Shown piece after piece: positions 43,377-53,389 of a DNA stretch of 64,000 nucleotides. Within the stretch, counting starts at the first letter, position 1; every line of letters begins with the position of its first letter. Origin of the DNA: Closterium sp. NIES-65 (Eukaryota; Streptophyta; Zygnematophyceae; Desmidiales; Closteriaceae); assembly GCA_948144175.1 (NCBI GenBank), contig CANXME010002409.1, forward strand, positions 310,001-374,000. The letters are read 5' to 3'. The position numbers and the translations under genes are program-made. A model generated the notes under the pieces. The model did not search any database. It worked only from the letters and a program-made list of their open reading frames with translations, and was not told the DNA's origin.

Positions 43377-45578
43377 GTGGTCATCAACCAAAAGCAGAAA
43401 ATATTGATGACCCTGACGAGAAGCAATAGGTGAAGGACCCCAGAGGTCCATATGAACAAGGTCAAGGGGTTGGGGAGAGGTAGAGGGAGAAGAGGGATGA
43501 GGTGACTGGGAGAGTTTGGCCTGGACACATGGGGTGCATGGAGGAGCAGGAGAGGGAGGAAGGGGGGGGAGAGAAGAAGGGAGGCCATGAAGAAGCTTAG
43601 AAGAGACCATACTGCCAAGAAGAGGAAAGTTTGAGTGGCCAAGTCGATGGTGAAGGAGAATGGTAGGTTGAGTAAGAGAGCGACGGTCGCAGGAGGGAAC
43701 GGGAGGGGCGGAAGCGGCAGAGGCATGATGGGCAAAGGGGGAAGAGAGACACGAAGAGTGTAGAGGCGAGTGATAGGAGAAAGAGTAAAGCGTGCAAGAT
43801 GGCGGTTGCGGTGATAGAGATCACAGTAGGAGTCACATTAAGGAAAGATAGCTCGCACACAAAGACGTTGGAGAGCAGAGAGAGAAAGAAGGTTGTGGCG
43901 CCAGGAAGGAACATAGAGGCCAGTCACAGCGCCAGAGGGGGAGGTAGGACAGGGAACAAAAGAGGTAGCGGTGCAAGTCATGGTCATGGTATCCCCAGCC
44001 CTTTGAATGGAGAGGGTGTCAGAATCCCAACCACTAGACCATTGGGATAAAAGGGCTTGTTTCAGTAGCGGGTCAGTGTGCCCATAACCCCCCAGGCAAA
44101 CGCGCCTGTAACCCCCCCTAGGATCGATCGGGGATCTCACAGTGTAGCTCTACTGACAGAGGGGACGGGGAAAAGAGCGAAGCACACTAGCATCACGAAA
44201 GACAGAGTCAGTAGCACGACTGTCAAGAACAAACTCAAGAGTGCGAGGGAGGGAAAGAGCAGCAATTGTGGGACCAAGATACTAAGAAACATTGCCATTA
44301 ACAGAAGGAGCGAACATCATGGCAAAACAAGGGTCCATAAAGGGAGAAGCCCCCAGAATGCTATCCTGACTAGGCATAGTCACACTGAGAGCAGAGGTTT
44401 GAGCACTTGCACCAGAGTCAACGGCCGCAAGGACCGCCAGGGCAGAGGACTGGCAACAGTGACGATTGAGTTGGAGCCAGTTGGGAGGGCAACCAGTGTT
44501 GCCAGCTAGGAGCCAGTCATCGGTGAGTTTCTGGAAGCAAGAGGAGGTGGGATGATTGGTGCGACCGCAGGGCTGACCCTTGCGGGCCCCTGGCGAATGA
44601 TTTAGGTGCAAGGAGGAAAGGTGTTGCGAGGGCGAGAGGAAGCAGCGGCGGCAGTGGTGGTGGAGAGAGGAGGGGGGGCAGAAGAGGGTGTGACAGCAGC
44701 GACAGTAGGAGGGCAGCTGCGGAGGTTGAGCTCTGCCTGGAGGAGGAAGGCAGAGACACGGGAGAACGACCACTGGTCGGCGGGTCGCTCACCATACAAG
44801 GTGACATGAACACTGTACTCAGGAGTGAGGCCTGTGAGGAGGAGGGCACCGCAGACATGATCGAACAGCTCAAACTGTTGAGCGGCAAGTTGGGAGGACA
44901 GCGTCTGCACACGAGCGATGTAGTCTCCCATGGTGGTGAAGTCAGCAAGACGAAGAGAGATGAGCTCACGTAAGAGGGCAATGATGCTGATGAGAGTCTG
45001 TGATTGAAAGCGCTGAGTGAGATAGCCGAGAAGGTCCTTGGCATAGCGGATGTGCGAGCAGCAAGGGAGAAGAGTTGGAGGGAGGCAGGCAAGGATGACT
45101 TGACAGGCACGTGCGTTGGCAACATGCCAGTCAGCGAGAAGGTCAGTGTGAGATGGAGCAGAGGAAAGGGGCGTAGAGGCAGAGCAAGAAGGGGCAGCGA
45201 GGTGCTCAGTGAGGTGCTTGCGGGTGCTCTCGAGGGACTCAGCAAGAATACAAGCTAAGTCACGGGCAGCAGCATTGTCAGGAGCAGGCGTGGCGGTGAC
45301 TTGCGCCGTGGCCACAAGCCGCTCAGTTTCAGCAATGGCAGCACGAAGGCCATCAGCATAGAGGTCAGAGGAGTAAGAGGTGGGTGCAGAGGAAGAGGCA
45401 GGAATGGCGCCAGAACCACTTTGCTGAGTCACAAACCAGAGTTTAAAGCCACTCACTAGGGTGCCAGACAGCGTGCGCTCAAGACAGTTCAGCCAACAGG
45501 GGAAGTTGACTGCACTGCCATCGGGCGCAAGCTGAAAGACCAACAGAGGGAGGGAGGAGAGGGCAAGAGAGGTCGCCA
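43377..45578 (-). pseudogene. CopG gag, protease and GAG-pre-integrase region (fossil)
   Basis: Gag starts at about 45578 (MATSLALSSLPLLVFQLAPD) and includes YADGLRAAIAETERLVATAQ and a QILISIIALLRELISLRLADF-like UBN2 core near 44930-45000. A zinc-finger-like segment is near 44500-44600, protease VLAAVDSGASAQTSALSV near 44380-44430, and GAG-pre-integrase with LWHHRLGHSN-like sequence near 43600-43680. PCTPCVQAKLSQSPH and LDLVHMDLWGPSPIASRQGH (43420-43545) open the integrase, up to the GypC LTR. The TRIM solo LTR at 44017-44158 lies inside. Broken, several breaks. Confidence 0.8.
44017..44158 (-). mobile_element. Solo TRIM LTR in CopG
   Basis: One 142-bp LTR of the TRIM family (TGTCAGTAGAGC...GATTCTGACA, minus strand) flanked by a perfect duplication GAGGG (44012-44016, 44159-44163). 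It has no PBS or internal segment, so it is a solo LTR left by LTR-LTR recombination. It differs from the array LTRs at more positions than those do among themselves. Confidence 0.9.
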
Positions 45579-45635
45579 TGAGGAGGAGGAGACAGCTGCA
45601 GAGCAGATGTGGGGAGAGGTATAAGAGGCGGAGGA

Positions 45636-45925
45636 ATAAGGGCGGGGTAGTCTGCTGCTGAGCCGCTGAGGGGAGAAACAAGAGGAGGAGGGAAAGTGGC
45701 GGAGTAGTCTGTTGTTGAGCCGATGCGGGGAGAAACTAGAGGAGGAGGGAAAATGGCGAAGTAGTCTGCTGCTGAGCCGATGAGGGGAGAAACCAGAGGA
45801 GGAGGGAAAATGGCGGAATAGTCTACTGCTGCGCCGATGAGGGGAGAAACCAGAGGAGGAGGGATAGCGGCGGAGAAGTCTGCTGTTGTGCCGCTAAAGG
45901 GATAAACAAGAGGAGGGGGAATTGT
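45636..45925 (-). repeat. 57-bp tandem repeat in CopG leader
   Basis: About five 57-bp units (GGCGGAGTAGTCTGCTGCTG...GAGGAGGAGGGAAAAT). In the minus-strand frame each encodes a 19-residue unit like FPPPLVSPLIGSAADYSAI. They lie just upstream of gag, with the frame open from about 46006 to past the gag start. Confidence 0.85.
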
Positions 45926-46663
45926 GAAGAGTTTGCAGTTGAGCAGTTGAGAGGAGGATGGTGAGGAGGAGGGAAGGTGGGGAGGAACAACAGCTACACA
46001 ACACAATCAGCTACCAGCTGCAGCAGATGAAGGGAAAAAAGAGGTGGAGGAGGGGTGAGATACTGGAGAGGGAACTAGTGGGAGAGAGGAGAGGAGGAGG
46101 GTGAAGGGGACGGATTGTGGAAGAGAAGGAAGCGCCACAAGGAGCTGCGAGCCGCAGCAGATGGGGAGAGAAAATAGGAGGAGGAAGAGGTGAGGTAGTG
46201 GGCGGAAGCACAAAGGAGAGAGGGAAGGAGGAGGGTGGTGAGGGAAGGGGCGGATTGAGGAAGGGCAGGGAGCGCCGAAAGGAAGGGCAGGCGCGCGCGA
46301 TGCCGGACGGTGCTTAGCGCGCGCGGCGGCGGGAGCGCAATGCGCGCGCGACGGGACGGAGGAAGGGGGAGGACGGCAGAGCGGGCTTTGGGCAAAATGG
46401 GCGCGCGACCGCCAGAAACGGGAGGAGGCGCGACAAATAGGAAGGCACGGGAGGGTGATAAGGGCGGTATGGCGACGCGCTACGGACTGGATTGGGGGAT
46501 TTGCGAGAGTATAATGTGACAAAGAATGTGATTTTTAAGAGTGACAGGGAAGAAAGGAGATAAGAAACGTCTAGCTAAGTAGCGCGGAAATGGCCTAAGG
46601 GCCGGAGATTATCTAAGAAATACGGATAAATATGAAACGCCTAGGACTACGCTCTGAATACCA
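45926..46663 (-). other. CopG leader and PBS
   Basis: Purine-rich GGAGGAGAGG-type leader (45926-46300), then GCGCGC-rich sequence (46290-46440) and about 170 bp of unique AT-richer sequence. The minus-strand PBS TGGTATTCAGAGC (about 46651-46663) adjoins the LTR; it resembles the initiator-Met site. No gene seen. Confidence 0.7.
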
Positions 46664-46786
46664 TATTAAGATGAGAGGAGCCATGGATGGTGAGTGAGTT
46701 AGGTAGGGTCGAAAAAAGTTGCACTAGGAAGAAAGTGACGAGATACAAAAGAGAGAGGGTTGCAAACCCTAATTGAACCTAGGGTG
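46664..46786 (-). repeat. CopG 5' LTR, PBS-side part
   Basis: Matches the 3' LTR piece at 32884-32967. The remaining part of this LTR is at 53390-53514, separated by CopH. Confidence 0.82.
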
Positions 46787-49700
46787 TGTTGAACAAGGCG
46801 GCTCTCCAAGGTCGGTCAGCAGGTAGGTGAGCCTGCGAAGCTCCTGAGCAGCCATGGCCCCTGCGTAGATCTCAGCCTCACAACTGGAGCCAAGAACAGA
46901 AGACGAGCGAGTAGCCCGCCACGAAACAGAGCCGAAACCAAGGCTGAAGGTGTAACCCTGTGACGACCGCTGCGTAGCCTGGTCGTCAGCCCAAGAAGCG
47001 TCTGCGTGTCCAGTGAGGACCACTGGACTCCGCCCTCCAAGCACTAGCCCCATGCCCGACGTACTGCACAAGTAGCGCAACACCCTCTTCGCTGCAGCCA
47101 TGTGCTCTGGTCGGTGTCTCCCAGGAGCAACATAGCGTGCAAGAATGCTAAGAGGGTATGCAAGGTCAGGTCGTGTGCAGTTCATCAGGTACATGAGACT
47201 GCCAACAAGCTCTGGGTACGGGCCACTCGACTCTACGGACTCATCCGAAGGCAGAGCTGAGAGCGAGTGGCGAGTAGACAGAGGAGTGGCCTGAGGCGAG
47301 GAGTACGTGAAGCCGAAGCGCTGAAGGACCTGCTGCACCATGTGTGACTGAGTCAGGGTAATGGTGCGGCGTGCTCTGTCCCGGGTGATCTGCAAGCCAA
47401 GGTAGCTGCGCAGTTCACCCAGGTCAGTGCACGTGTGTCTCTTGTGCAACTCGGACTTCACGTAGGCGAGTCCAGTAGTGTCACCTGTGGCAAAGACCAA
47501 GTCGTCGACGTACACGAGGATGTAGAGCGGGGGCAGAGAGGTGTCGGTGCGCAGAAACAGCGACGGGTCGGCAGTAGAAGGAGCGAACCCAAGAGCCACA
47601 AGCGTAGTCCTCAGTGTGTCGTGCCACTCACGTGGCGCCTGGCGAAGACCGTAGACTGGACGCCTGAGACTCCACTGGGTACCAGAAGGGAAAGACCCAG
47701 TGAAGCCAGGTGGGCGGCGCAGCCAGATCTCCTCGTGCAGGCTGCCCTGCAGGAAAGCTGTGCTGAAGTCGAGAGAGTGCAGCTCGTAGTCCCGGTGAGC
47801 AGCAACGTGCAGCAGTACCCGAAGAGTGGTCATCTTCGGGGTGGGGGAGAAGGTCTGAAAGTAGTCAACTCCCTGTCGCTGACTGAAGCCACGAGCCACG
47901 TAACGCGCCTTGAAGACAGGCGGAGAACCCGGCGGCCGCTTCACCCTGAAGATCCACATGCCACTGACGATGTTCGCCCCAGGAGGGGGGACAGCGTCAA
48001 CGTAGGTGCCTGTGGACTTCCAGGAAGCCATCTCTGCATCCATAGCTGCCTGCCACTGAGAGGAGTAGGGACCCTCTATCGCCTCCGCGTAAGAGCGCGG
48101 AGTCGGGATATCAAGTGCATCCGGGTCTCCCTCAGGGGTAAGTAGTACGGACACGAGATGGGGTGAAGCAGCTGCCAGACACTGGAACTCCTCCTGCCTG
48201 TCCTCAAGGACGTCCGTGCCAAGGGCACACTCACCCCCGACGGACGGAGGACAGACAGACTTAGACTCAGCGACAAGACTAGCAGCGTAGTCTAAGCGAC
48301 AGCGAGCAGCAAAGTCGACGAGCTCAGTAACGAGAGCAGACGCAGCAGTAGACTCGAAAGAAGGGTTAGTGACAACAGTAGCAAGGAGACGCGTGACAGT
48401 AGGACTGGCAGCACGAAGAGAGTCTGACTCAGGGTCGGCGAGAGCAGGAAGAGAGGACGCAGGAGGAGAAGGCAAAGGGGCACGCAGAGGAGCAGTAGAC
48501 GGACGTAGAGACATCCGGTGCGTGCCAGGGGCAGGGGGAGGACGTTGGCGCGAACTACGAGCACTAGCGCTAGCAGGACGGACAGGCGACGCAGGACGAG
48601 ACGCAGACTCACGACGCTCAATAAGACCGCTAGTAGGACCAGTGTAAGGAGAAGGAGCAGGTAGTGGGGAGGCCGGCTGCAACTGTAACTGTGACGGGAC
48701 ACGCTGTGAACACGCTAAGGGAGGAGGACCAGGAGGAGGCGAGAGACCAAGAACCTGCTGAAGGAGCGGAACGAAGTACGGCTGAGGGCGCGTGGCGACT
48801 CCAGACACAGCAGGGACAGCACCTGTACTCCCAGCGGCAGTACCAGAACCAGCAGCAGCTCCAACGCCCAGGTCCTCAGAACTAGCCTCAGCACCAACGC
48901 CCGAGTCCTCAGCACCAGCAGAGGCTCCAACACCAGGGTCCACAGCACCTGCCGCAGCTCCAACGCCCGAGTCCTCAGCACCAGCAGGGACTCCGACACC
49001 AGGGTCCACAGCACCAGTCGTAGCTCCAACGCCAGGGTCCGTAGCACCAGCCTCAGTCCCAACGCTCGGGTCCTCAGCACCAGCAGCACCTCCAACCCTC
49101 GGGTCCGCAGCACCAGTAGCAGCTCCAACGCCAGGGTCCGTAGCACCAGGGGCAGCCGGGTCCGTGAGACGAGGCGCACCACTCCGAAGTGTGCAACGGC
49201 GCTCGTACCACTCACGGATCCGCTCACGAGAGGGGAGCTCCCGACTAGGAGGAGAAGTACTAGCCCCAGTCCCTGTAGTGCGCCTGGTCCCAGAGGTAAC
49301 ACTCCGGAGGCTGCAGTACTGTAAGTACCACTCACGCAACTGCTCCGAGGAGAGGTCGCGTCCAGGTGTAGGACCCTCAGGCCCAGCACCGCAAGGCTCA
49401 GCACCCCCAGTCACCGCACCCCCAGGCTCAGCACCCCTAGGCTCAGTACCCCCAGTGTCCGCACCCCCAGGCTCAGCACCCCCAGGCTCAGTACCCCCAG
49501 TGTCCGCACCCCCAGGCTCAGCACCCCCAGAGTCCGCACCCCCAGGCTCAGCACCCCCAGAGTCAGCACCCCCAGGCTCAGCACCCCCAGTCTCCGCACC
49601 CCCAGGCTCAGCACCCCCAGCAGGACGAGAGTCGACAGCAACCTCAACAGGCTCGAGCGGGTCTACCTGAGACACACCTGAGGGAGCGGCACCCTGAGGG

Positions 49701-52627
49701 GGGAGGGGGTCTACGACAGCAGCACCTGGCGCGAGGAAGAGAGGCGGGGGTGGGAGCGGGGCAGTGCGGTAGGGAAAGAGGCGGTAGTAGGGGACAGACT
49801 CGTCAAAAGTGAGGTCCTGAGAGGGCAAGACCCGGCGCGAGGTGGCGTGGTAAAACTGCCAACCAGGCGCGTCCGGAACAAAGCCGAGGAAGACGCAGGG
49901 AACAGCACGAGAGGAGAGCTTGTCCGCAGACGAATCGCGGACAAAAGCTCGAGATCCCCAGACCCGGAAACGTGACGCATCGCCAACCTCCCCCGTCCAC
50001 AGCAGTGTGGGCGAGGTCTCCGGCAAGGAGACACGGGGCCAGAGGTTGAGCTGATGCGCAACGTACCGGACCGCAAACGGCCATAGAAAGTGGGGGGCAG
50101 CCGCATGGAACAAGGAGGTACGAGCGACCTCCATGACCAGGCCAATGCGGCGCTCTGCAACCCCATTCTGCTGTGGAGAGGCCGGAAGCGTGAACGACTG
50201 CTCAATGCCGTGCTCAGCACAGTAGGCTGCCAAGAGGTCGGAGGAGAACTCACCACCTCTGTCAGAGTGCAAGCGCAGGACAAGAAAGTCCGAGCGGAAA
50301 CGCTCGCTGAGCTGGAGACGAGCTCTGCGGATCCAAGGGATCAAAACATCGGGGACCTCACCCTTGGCTCGCAAGGGGAAGACCGTGGTGTAGCGCGAGT
50401 AGTCGTCAACAACGATCAGGAAGTACCTCTCCTGACCCTGACCACGGACGCGGGCTGGGCCCCACACGTCCATGTGGAGCGTCTGCAAAGGAGCAGTCGT
50501 CGGGGGAAACGAGGAGGAGTGAGGAGCGGCGCGCTGCCGCCCCTCGACACAGGGAAGACAGGGAGGAGCAGGCGAGGGTGGGAGGGGAGGGAGGACCCTG
50601 GGAAGACCAGAGAAAAGGTACCGGGAGTGCATGGCCCGAAGGCGCTGCACAGACGGGTGGCCCAGTCGGTGGTGCCAGAGGACAGTCTCGTGCGCTAGAG
50701 AGCGACACGAGCAGGGGGCGGACAGCTGACCTGCCGCGGACGCAGACGCAGACGCAGCGACCTGAGGGGGGGCAGTAGTCAGTGTGTACAGATCCGACCC
50801 TGGCTGCCGGGAGAAGGTAGCCAAGTGGCGGCCTGTACGGGCACACGTGCAGTGTGTGACACGCTCGTAGGCAGGGGTGAACTGGTGAACACCCGCGTCC
50901 TGTAGTGCACAACCTGCCACCAAGTTCGTAGAGAACGAGGGGAGGTGGAGACCTGACAGTGTGCCCGACGGGACCGCAGGACAGGGAAGGACAGTGGAGG
51001 AGGTCGCAAGGACCGGACCCCCAGAGGGGTCAGCGAGGGAGATAGCAACTGGCCGAGCAAGGGGCTCAAGGGCAGTGCGGTCACGAAAGAAACAGCGAGA
51101 GGCACCTGAATCCAGTATGAAGGTGTGCACTGCTGCAGTCGACACAGTACTAGGGGGGGCAGACGTACACGCACCTAGAGCAGCAGCCTCACCAGCACCT
51201 GGGGTAGCCGACACGCGAGTACCTGGAGCGGCAGACGCACTAGTCCTAATGCCCGGGTCGGGCGGGACACTCAGGTACTCAGCACCCTCTCCACTAGTAG
51301 ACATCACATACATGGCAGTGAGAATAGCATCAAAGTCTAGAGCATAAATATCAATCCCCTTCTTCAGGAGATCAACCCAGCGGGGCAGCTCAGAGGCCTG
51401 AGGGAACTGAACACGCCAAGCGTCGTTCAGACGAGCGAAGCAACGCTGTGTGGCGTGCGGTCCCCCACACGGCTGGCCAGTGCGGTCACCAGTGCGAATG
51501 ACATACGTGCAGCTAAGGCCACCCCCCCCCCCGTGCTGAGAGTACCACTCACGGACCTCCTGGGGCGACGGAGTGTGCTGCTGGCCCTGGTCACTGCCAG
51601 CGCCTCCACGACCACCACCGCCGCTACCACCTCCTTGACCACCCCAACCCCGGCCGCCGCCTCGTCCACCGCCACCCCCACCACCTCCTCCGCCCCGGCC
51701 ACCTCCCTCGCCGCTGCCGCCACCTCCCCCGCCGCTGCCGCCACCCCCCCCACTGCTGCCACCTCCCCCACCCGCGCCACCCCCCCCTCCACCACCACCT
51801 CCCCCACCACCGCCACCCCCGCTGTCACCACCACCGCCCTTGCCCCCCTTGCCCTTGCCGCTGCGGCGCCCACTCGAAGCAGACGCAGTCCCGACCTTCT
51901 CAGCACCAAGGAGGTCGACAGCAGCAGCAGAGGCGACAGAGGGAAGAAGGGGGGAGGGAGAACACCCCTCAAAGAACAGGGTACGGGGGTCACCGCGAGA
52001 GGCACCTACAGCGACTATGCTAGCCTCAGCTGCAAGCAGTTCCTTCTCGAGGAGGGCAATGGTGAGCTCGGTGGGGCAGCGAGCTAGGAAGTGGTCCCTG
52101 ACTGAGCGCAGAGTGTCAGGGAGGCGCGTGACTAGGTGGTAGAGAGTGAGCCAGAGCGGGGGTGGGTTCTTGGCAAGGAACTCATCAGGCATAGCGGCGC
52201 GGAAGCGAGCCTCACTAGTGCGGAGGTGGGTAATGAGATCAGCGACAGTGTGGAAGGAAGCTAGGTCGGGGAACAGGTAGGGAAGAGAGAGACGGCCTAG
52301 AGCGGCAGAGGCCGGCGAGGAGTAGCGGGCATCGACAGCAGTGTACAGTGCCTGTGCAGTCTTGTGCTGCCCAAAGTGCTCGCGCTCATCTATCGGCAGA
52401 GAGTTGCGAATAGCGAAGCGAGTTTGGGCGTCACGAGTCTGCCACTGTGAGCGGGCAGTGCTGTCAACAGTAGCAGCAGGAGCAGTAGCGTGGCCTAAGG
52501 CATGATCGTACAGCGAGATGTCTTCCTTGGCAGTGAGCTGTAGGAAGAGGTGCAGGTCATCAAGCCAGGTGTCGAGCTTCACTGGGCGGCCCTCAGTATC
52601 GAAGGCTAGGACAGGAGGGCTAGCCAT
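46769..52627 (-). CDS. CopH gag-pol polyprotein, 1952-residue open frame
   Basis: Starts MASPPVLAFDTEGRPVK at 52627. Approximate residues: gag 1-250; glycine-rich 265-350; C-X13-C-X3-H-X4-C finger (CTYVIRTGDRTGQPCGG...) 371-396; protease FILDSGASRCFFRD from about 502. GAG-pre-integrase HHRLGHPSVQRLR is near 655 and integrase follows, with MDVWGP near 716, HSDRGGEF near 786 and NGVAERRIG near 820. A linker of GGAEP/GGADS pentapeptides and GVGAAAG-type repeats covers about 990-1320. RT has [10 protein letters not shown] near 1556 and YVDDLVFAT near 1705; RNase H has HADASWADD near 1873. The last residues come from CopG LTR sequence. Copia elements normally make Gag and Pol from one such frame. 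Confidence 0.9.
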   Translation of the reverse strand: MASPPVLAFDTEGRPVKLDTWLDDLHLFLQLTAKEDISLYDHALGHATAPAATVDSTARSQWQTRDAQTRFAIRNSLPIDEREHFGQHKTAQALYTAVDARYSSPASAALGRLSLPYLFPDLASFHTVADLITHLRTSEARFRAAMPDEFLAKNPPPLWLTLYHLVTRLPDTLRSVRDHFLARCPTELTIALLEKELLAAEASIVAVGASRGDPRTLFFEGCSPSPLLPSVASAAAVDLLGAEKVGTASASSGRRSGKGKGGKGGGGDSGGGGGGGGGGGGGGGAGGGGGSSGGGGGSGGGGGGSGEGGGRGGGGGGGGGGRGGGRGWGGQGGGSGGGGRGGAGSDQGQQHTPSPQEVREWYSQHGGGGGLSCTYVIRTGDRTGQPCGGPHATQRCFARLNDAWRVQFPQASELPRWVDLLKKGIDIYALDFDAILTAMYVMSTSGEGAEYLSVPPDPGIRTSASAAPGTRVSATPGAGEAAALGACTSAPPSTVSTAAVHTFILDSGASRCFFRDRTALEPLARPVAISLADPSGGPVLATSSTVLPCPAVPSGTLSGLHLPSFSTNLVAGCALQDAGVHQFTPAYERVTHCTCARTGRHLATFSRQPGSDLYTLTTAPPQVAASASASAAGQLSAPCSCRSLAHETVLWHHRLGHPSVQRLRAMHSRYLFSGLPRVLPPLPPSPAPPCLPCVEGRQRAAPHSSSFPPTTAPLQTLHMDVWGPARVRGQGQERYFLIVVDDYSRYTTVFPLRAKGEVPDVLIPWIRRARLQLSERFRSDFLVLRLHSDRGGEFSSDLLAAYCAEHGIEQSFTLPASPQQNGVAERRIGLVMEVARTSLFHAAAPHFLWPFAVRYVAHQLNLWPRVSLPETSPTLLWTGEVGDASRFRVWGSRAFVRDSSADKLSSRAVPCVFLGFVPDAPGWQFYHATSRRVLPSQDLTFDESVPYYRLFPYRTAPLPPPPLFLAPGAAVVDPLPPQGAAPSGVSQVDPLEPVEVAVDSRPAGGAEPGGAETGGAEPGGADSGGAEPGGADSGGAEPGGADTGGTEPGGAEPGGADTGGTEPRGAEPGGAVTGGAEPCGAGPEGPTPGRDLSSEQLREWYLQYCSLRSVTSGTRRTTGTGASTSPPSRELPSRERIREWYERRCTLRSGAPRLTDPAAPGATDPGVGAATGAADPRVGGAAGAEDPSVGTEAGATDPGVGATTGAVDPGVGVPAGAEDSGVGAAAGAVDPGVGASAGAEDSGVGAEASSEDLGVGAAAGSGTAAGSTGAVPAVSGVATRPQPYFVPLLQQVLGLSPPPGPPPLACSQRVPSQLQLQPASPLPAPSPYTGPTSGLIERRESASRPASPVRPASASARSSRQRPPPAPGTHRMSLRPSTAPLRAPLPSPPASSLPALADPESDSLRAASPTVTRLLATVVTNPSFESTAASALVTELVDFAARCRLDYAASLVAESKSVCPPSVGGECALGTDVLEDRQEEFQCLAAASPHLVSVLLTPEGDPDALDIPTPRSYAEAIEGPYSSQWQAAMDAEMASWKSTGTYVDAVPPPGANIVSGMWIFRVKRPPGSPPVFKARYVARGFSQRQGVDYFQTFSPTPKMTTLRVLLHVAAHRDYELHSLDFSTAFLQGSLHEEIWLRRPPGFTGSFPSGTQWSLRRPVYGLRQAPREWHDTLRTTLVALGFAPSTADPSLFLRTDTSLPPLYILVYVDDLVFATGDTTGLAYVKSELHKRHTCTDLGELRSYLGLQITRDRARRTITLTQSHMVQQVLQRFGFTYSSPQATPLSTRHSLSALPSDESVESSGPYPELVGSLMYLMNCTRPDLAYPLSILARYVAPGRHRPEHMAAAKRVLRYLCSTSGMGLVLGGRSPVVLTGHADASWADDQATQRSSQGYTFSLGFGSVSWRATRSSSVLGSSCEAEIYAGAMAAQELRRLTYLLTDLGEPPCSTHPRFN
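49390..49625. repeat. 15-bp minisatellite in CopH integrase-RT linker
   Basis: About fifteen units of CCCCCAGGCTCAGCA or close variants (CCCCCAGTGTCCGCA), encoding GGAEP, GGADT and GGADS pentapeptides on the minus strand. Related runs occur in CopD (14640-14860) and CopA (1870-2010). Confidence 0.88.
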
Positions 52628-52639
52628 GGTAGCAACAGT

Positions 52640-53240
52640 AGGAAAAGCAGTAGGAGCAGTAGGGTAGGTAGGGCGGCGCGGCTCGGTACAGGTAGGGCGG
52701 CGCGGCTCGGTATAGGTAGGGCGGCGCGGCTCGGGTCGAGCGGCGCGGCTCAGTTCGGGCGGCTCGGGTCGGGCGGCGCGGCTCGGTTCGGGCGGCTCGG
52801 GTCGGTTAGGGCTGGCGGCTCGGGTCGGGCGGCTCGGTTCCGTTAGGGCTGGGCGGCTCGGGTCGGCTCGGTCCGGGCTGCTCGGTCTGGATGGGGCCGT
52901 TCGGGGTCGCTAAGTGCGAGCGCGGGGCCGACGTGGGTGCTAAGGGCGAGCGCAGGGCCGACGTGGGTGCTAAGGGCGAGCGCGGGGCCTATTGGGGCCG
53001 TGAGAGACGAGCGCAGGGCCGATCGGGGCCGGTAAGGACGAGCGCGGGGCCGACGCGGGCCTCTAGGGGTAAGCGCGTGGCCGATTCGGGGCCTCTAAAA
53101 GCGAGCGCGGGGCCGACCGAGGCCTCTAGGGGCGAGAGCGCGGGGCCGACGGGGCCTCTAGGGGCGTGAAAGCCGAGGCGCCCTAGGGCGCAGGTAGGTA
53201 GGTAGGTAGTGGTGGGCCCTAAAAAAAATCGGTCCTAGGA
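52640..53240. repeat. CopH leader: GC-rich minisatellite
   Basis: GTAGGGCGGCGCGGCTCGG units (52665-52740), GGGTCGGGCGGC units to 52880, then about 30-bp units GGGCGAGCGC(A/G)GGGCC (52910-53165). A short GTAG run (about 53191-53210) precedes the PBS. No gene. Confidence 0.85.
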
Positions 53241-53258
53241 AGGACCTGCTCTATACCA

Positions 53259-53384
53259 TGTTGAACAAGAATGAATGAACTAAGAGTGAAATGAGTACAA
53301 GTATCAAAACCTAGGAATGTGTACCCCCTATAGGCTAACCCACTGTAGCCTAAATAACTACAACAACATATATAATGTTTGACA
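53259..53384 (-). repeat. CopH 5' LTR
   Basis: 126 bp, TGTCAAACATTATA...TTCTTGTTCAACA, followed by the GGGTG duplication and adjoining a TGGTATAGAGCAGG PBS. Confidence 0.88.
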
Positions 53385-53389
53385 GGGTG

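Larger units (their letters stand above)
46787..53384 (-). mobile_element. CopH: copia element inserted in the CopG 5' LTR
   Basis: Minus-strand copia flanked by a perfect GGGTG duplication (46782-46786 and 53385-53389). 5' LTR 53259-53384 (126 bp, TGTCAAACATTATA...TTGTTCAACA), PBS TGGTATAGAGCAGG (about 53245-53258), GC-rich leader 52640-53240, and a single long gag-pol frame from 52627. The 3' end of RNase H, 3' UTR and most of the 3' LTR are not present; only a few LTR bases remain next to the left duplication. Related to CopA and CopD. The coding frame looks whole apart from its 3' end; recent insertion likely. Confidence 0.9.
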
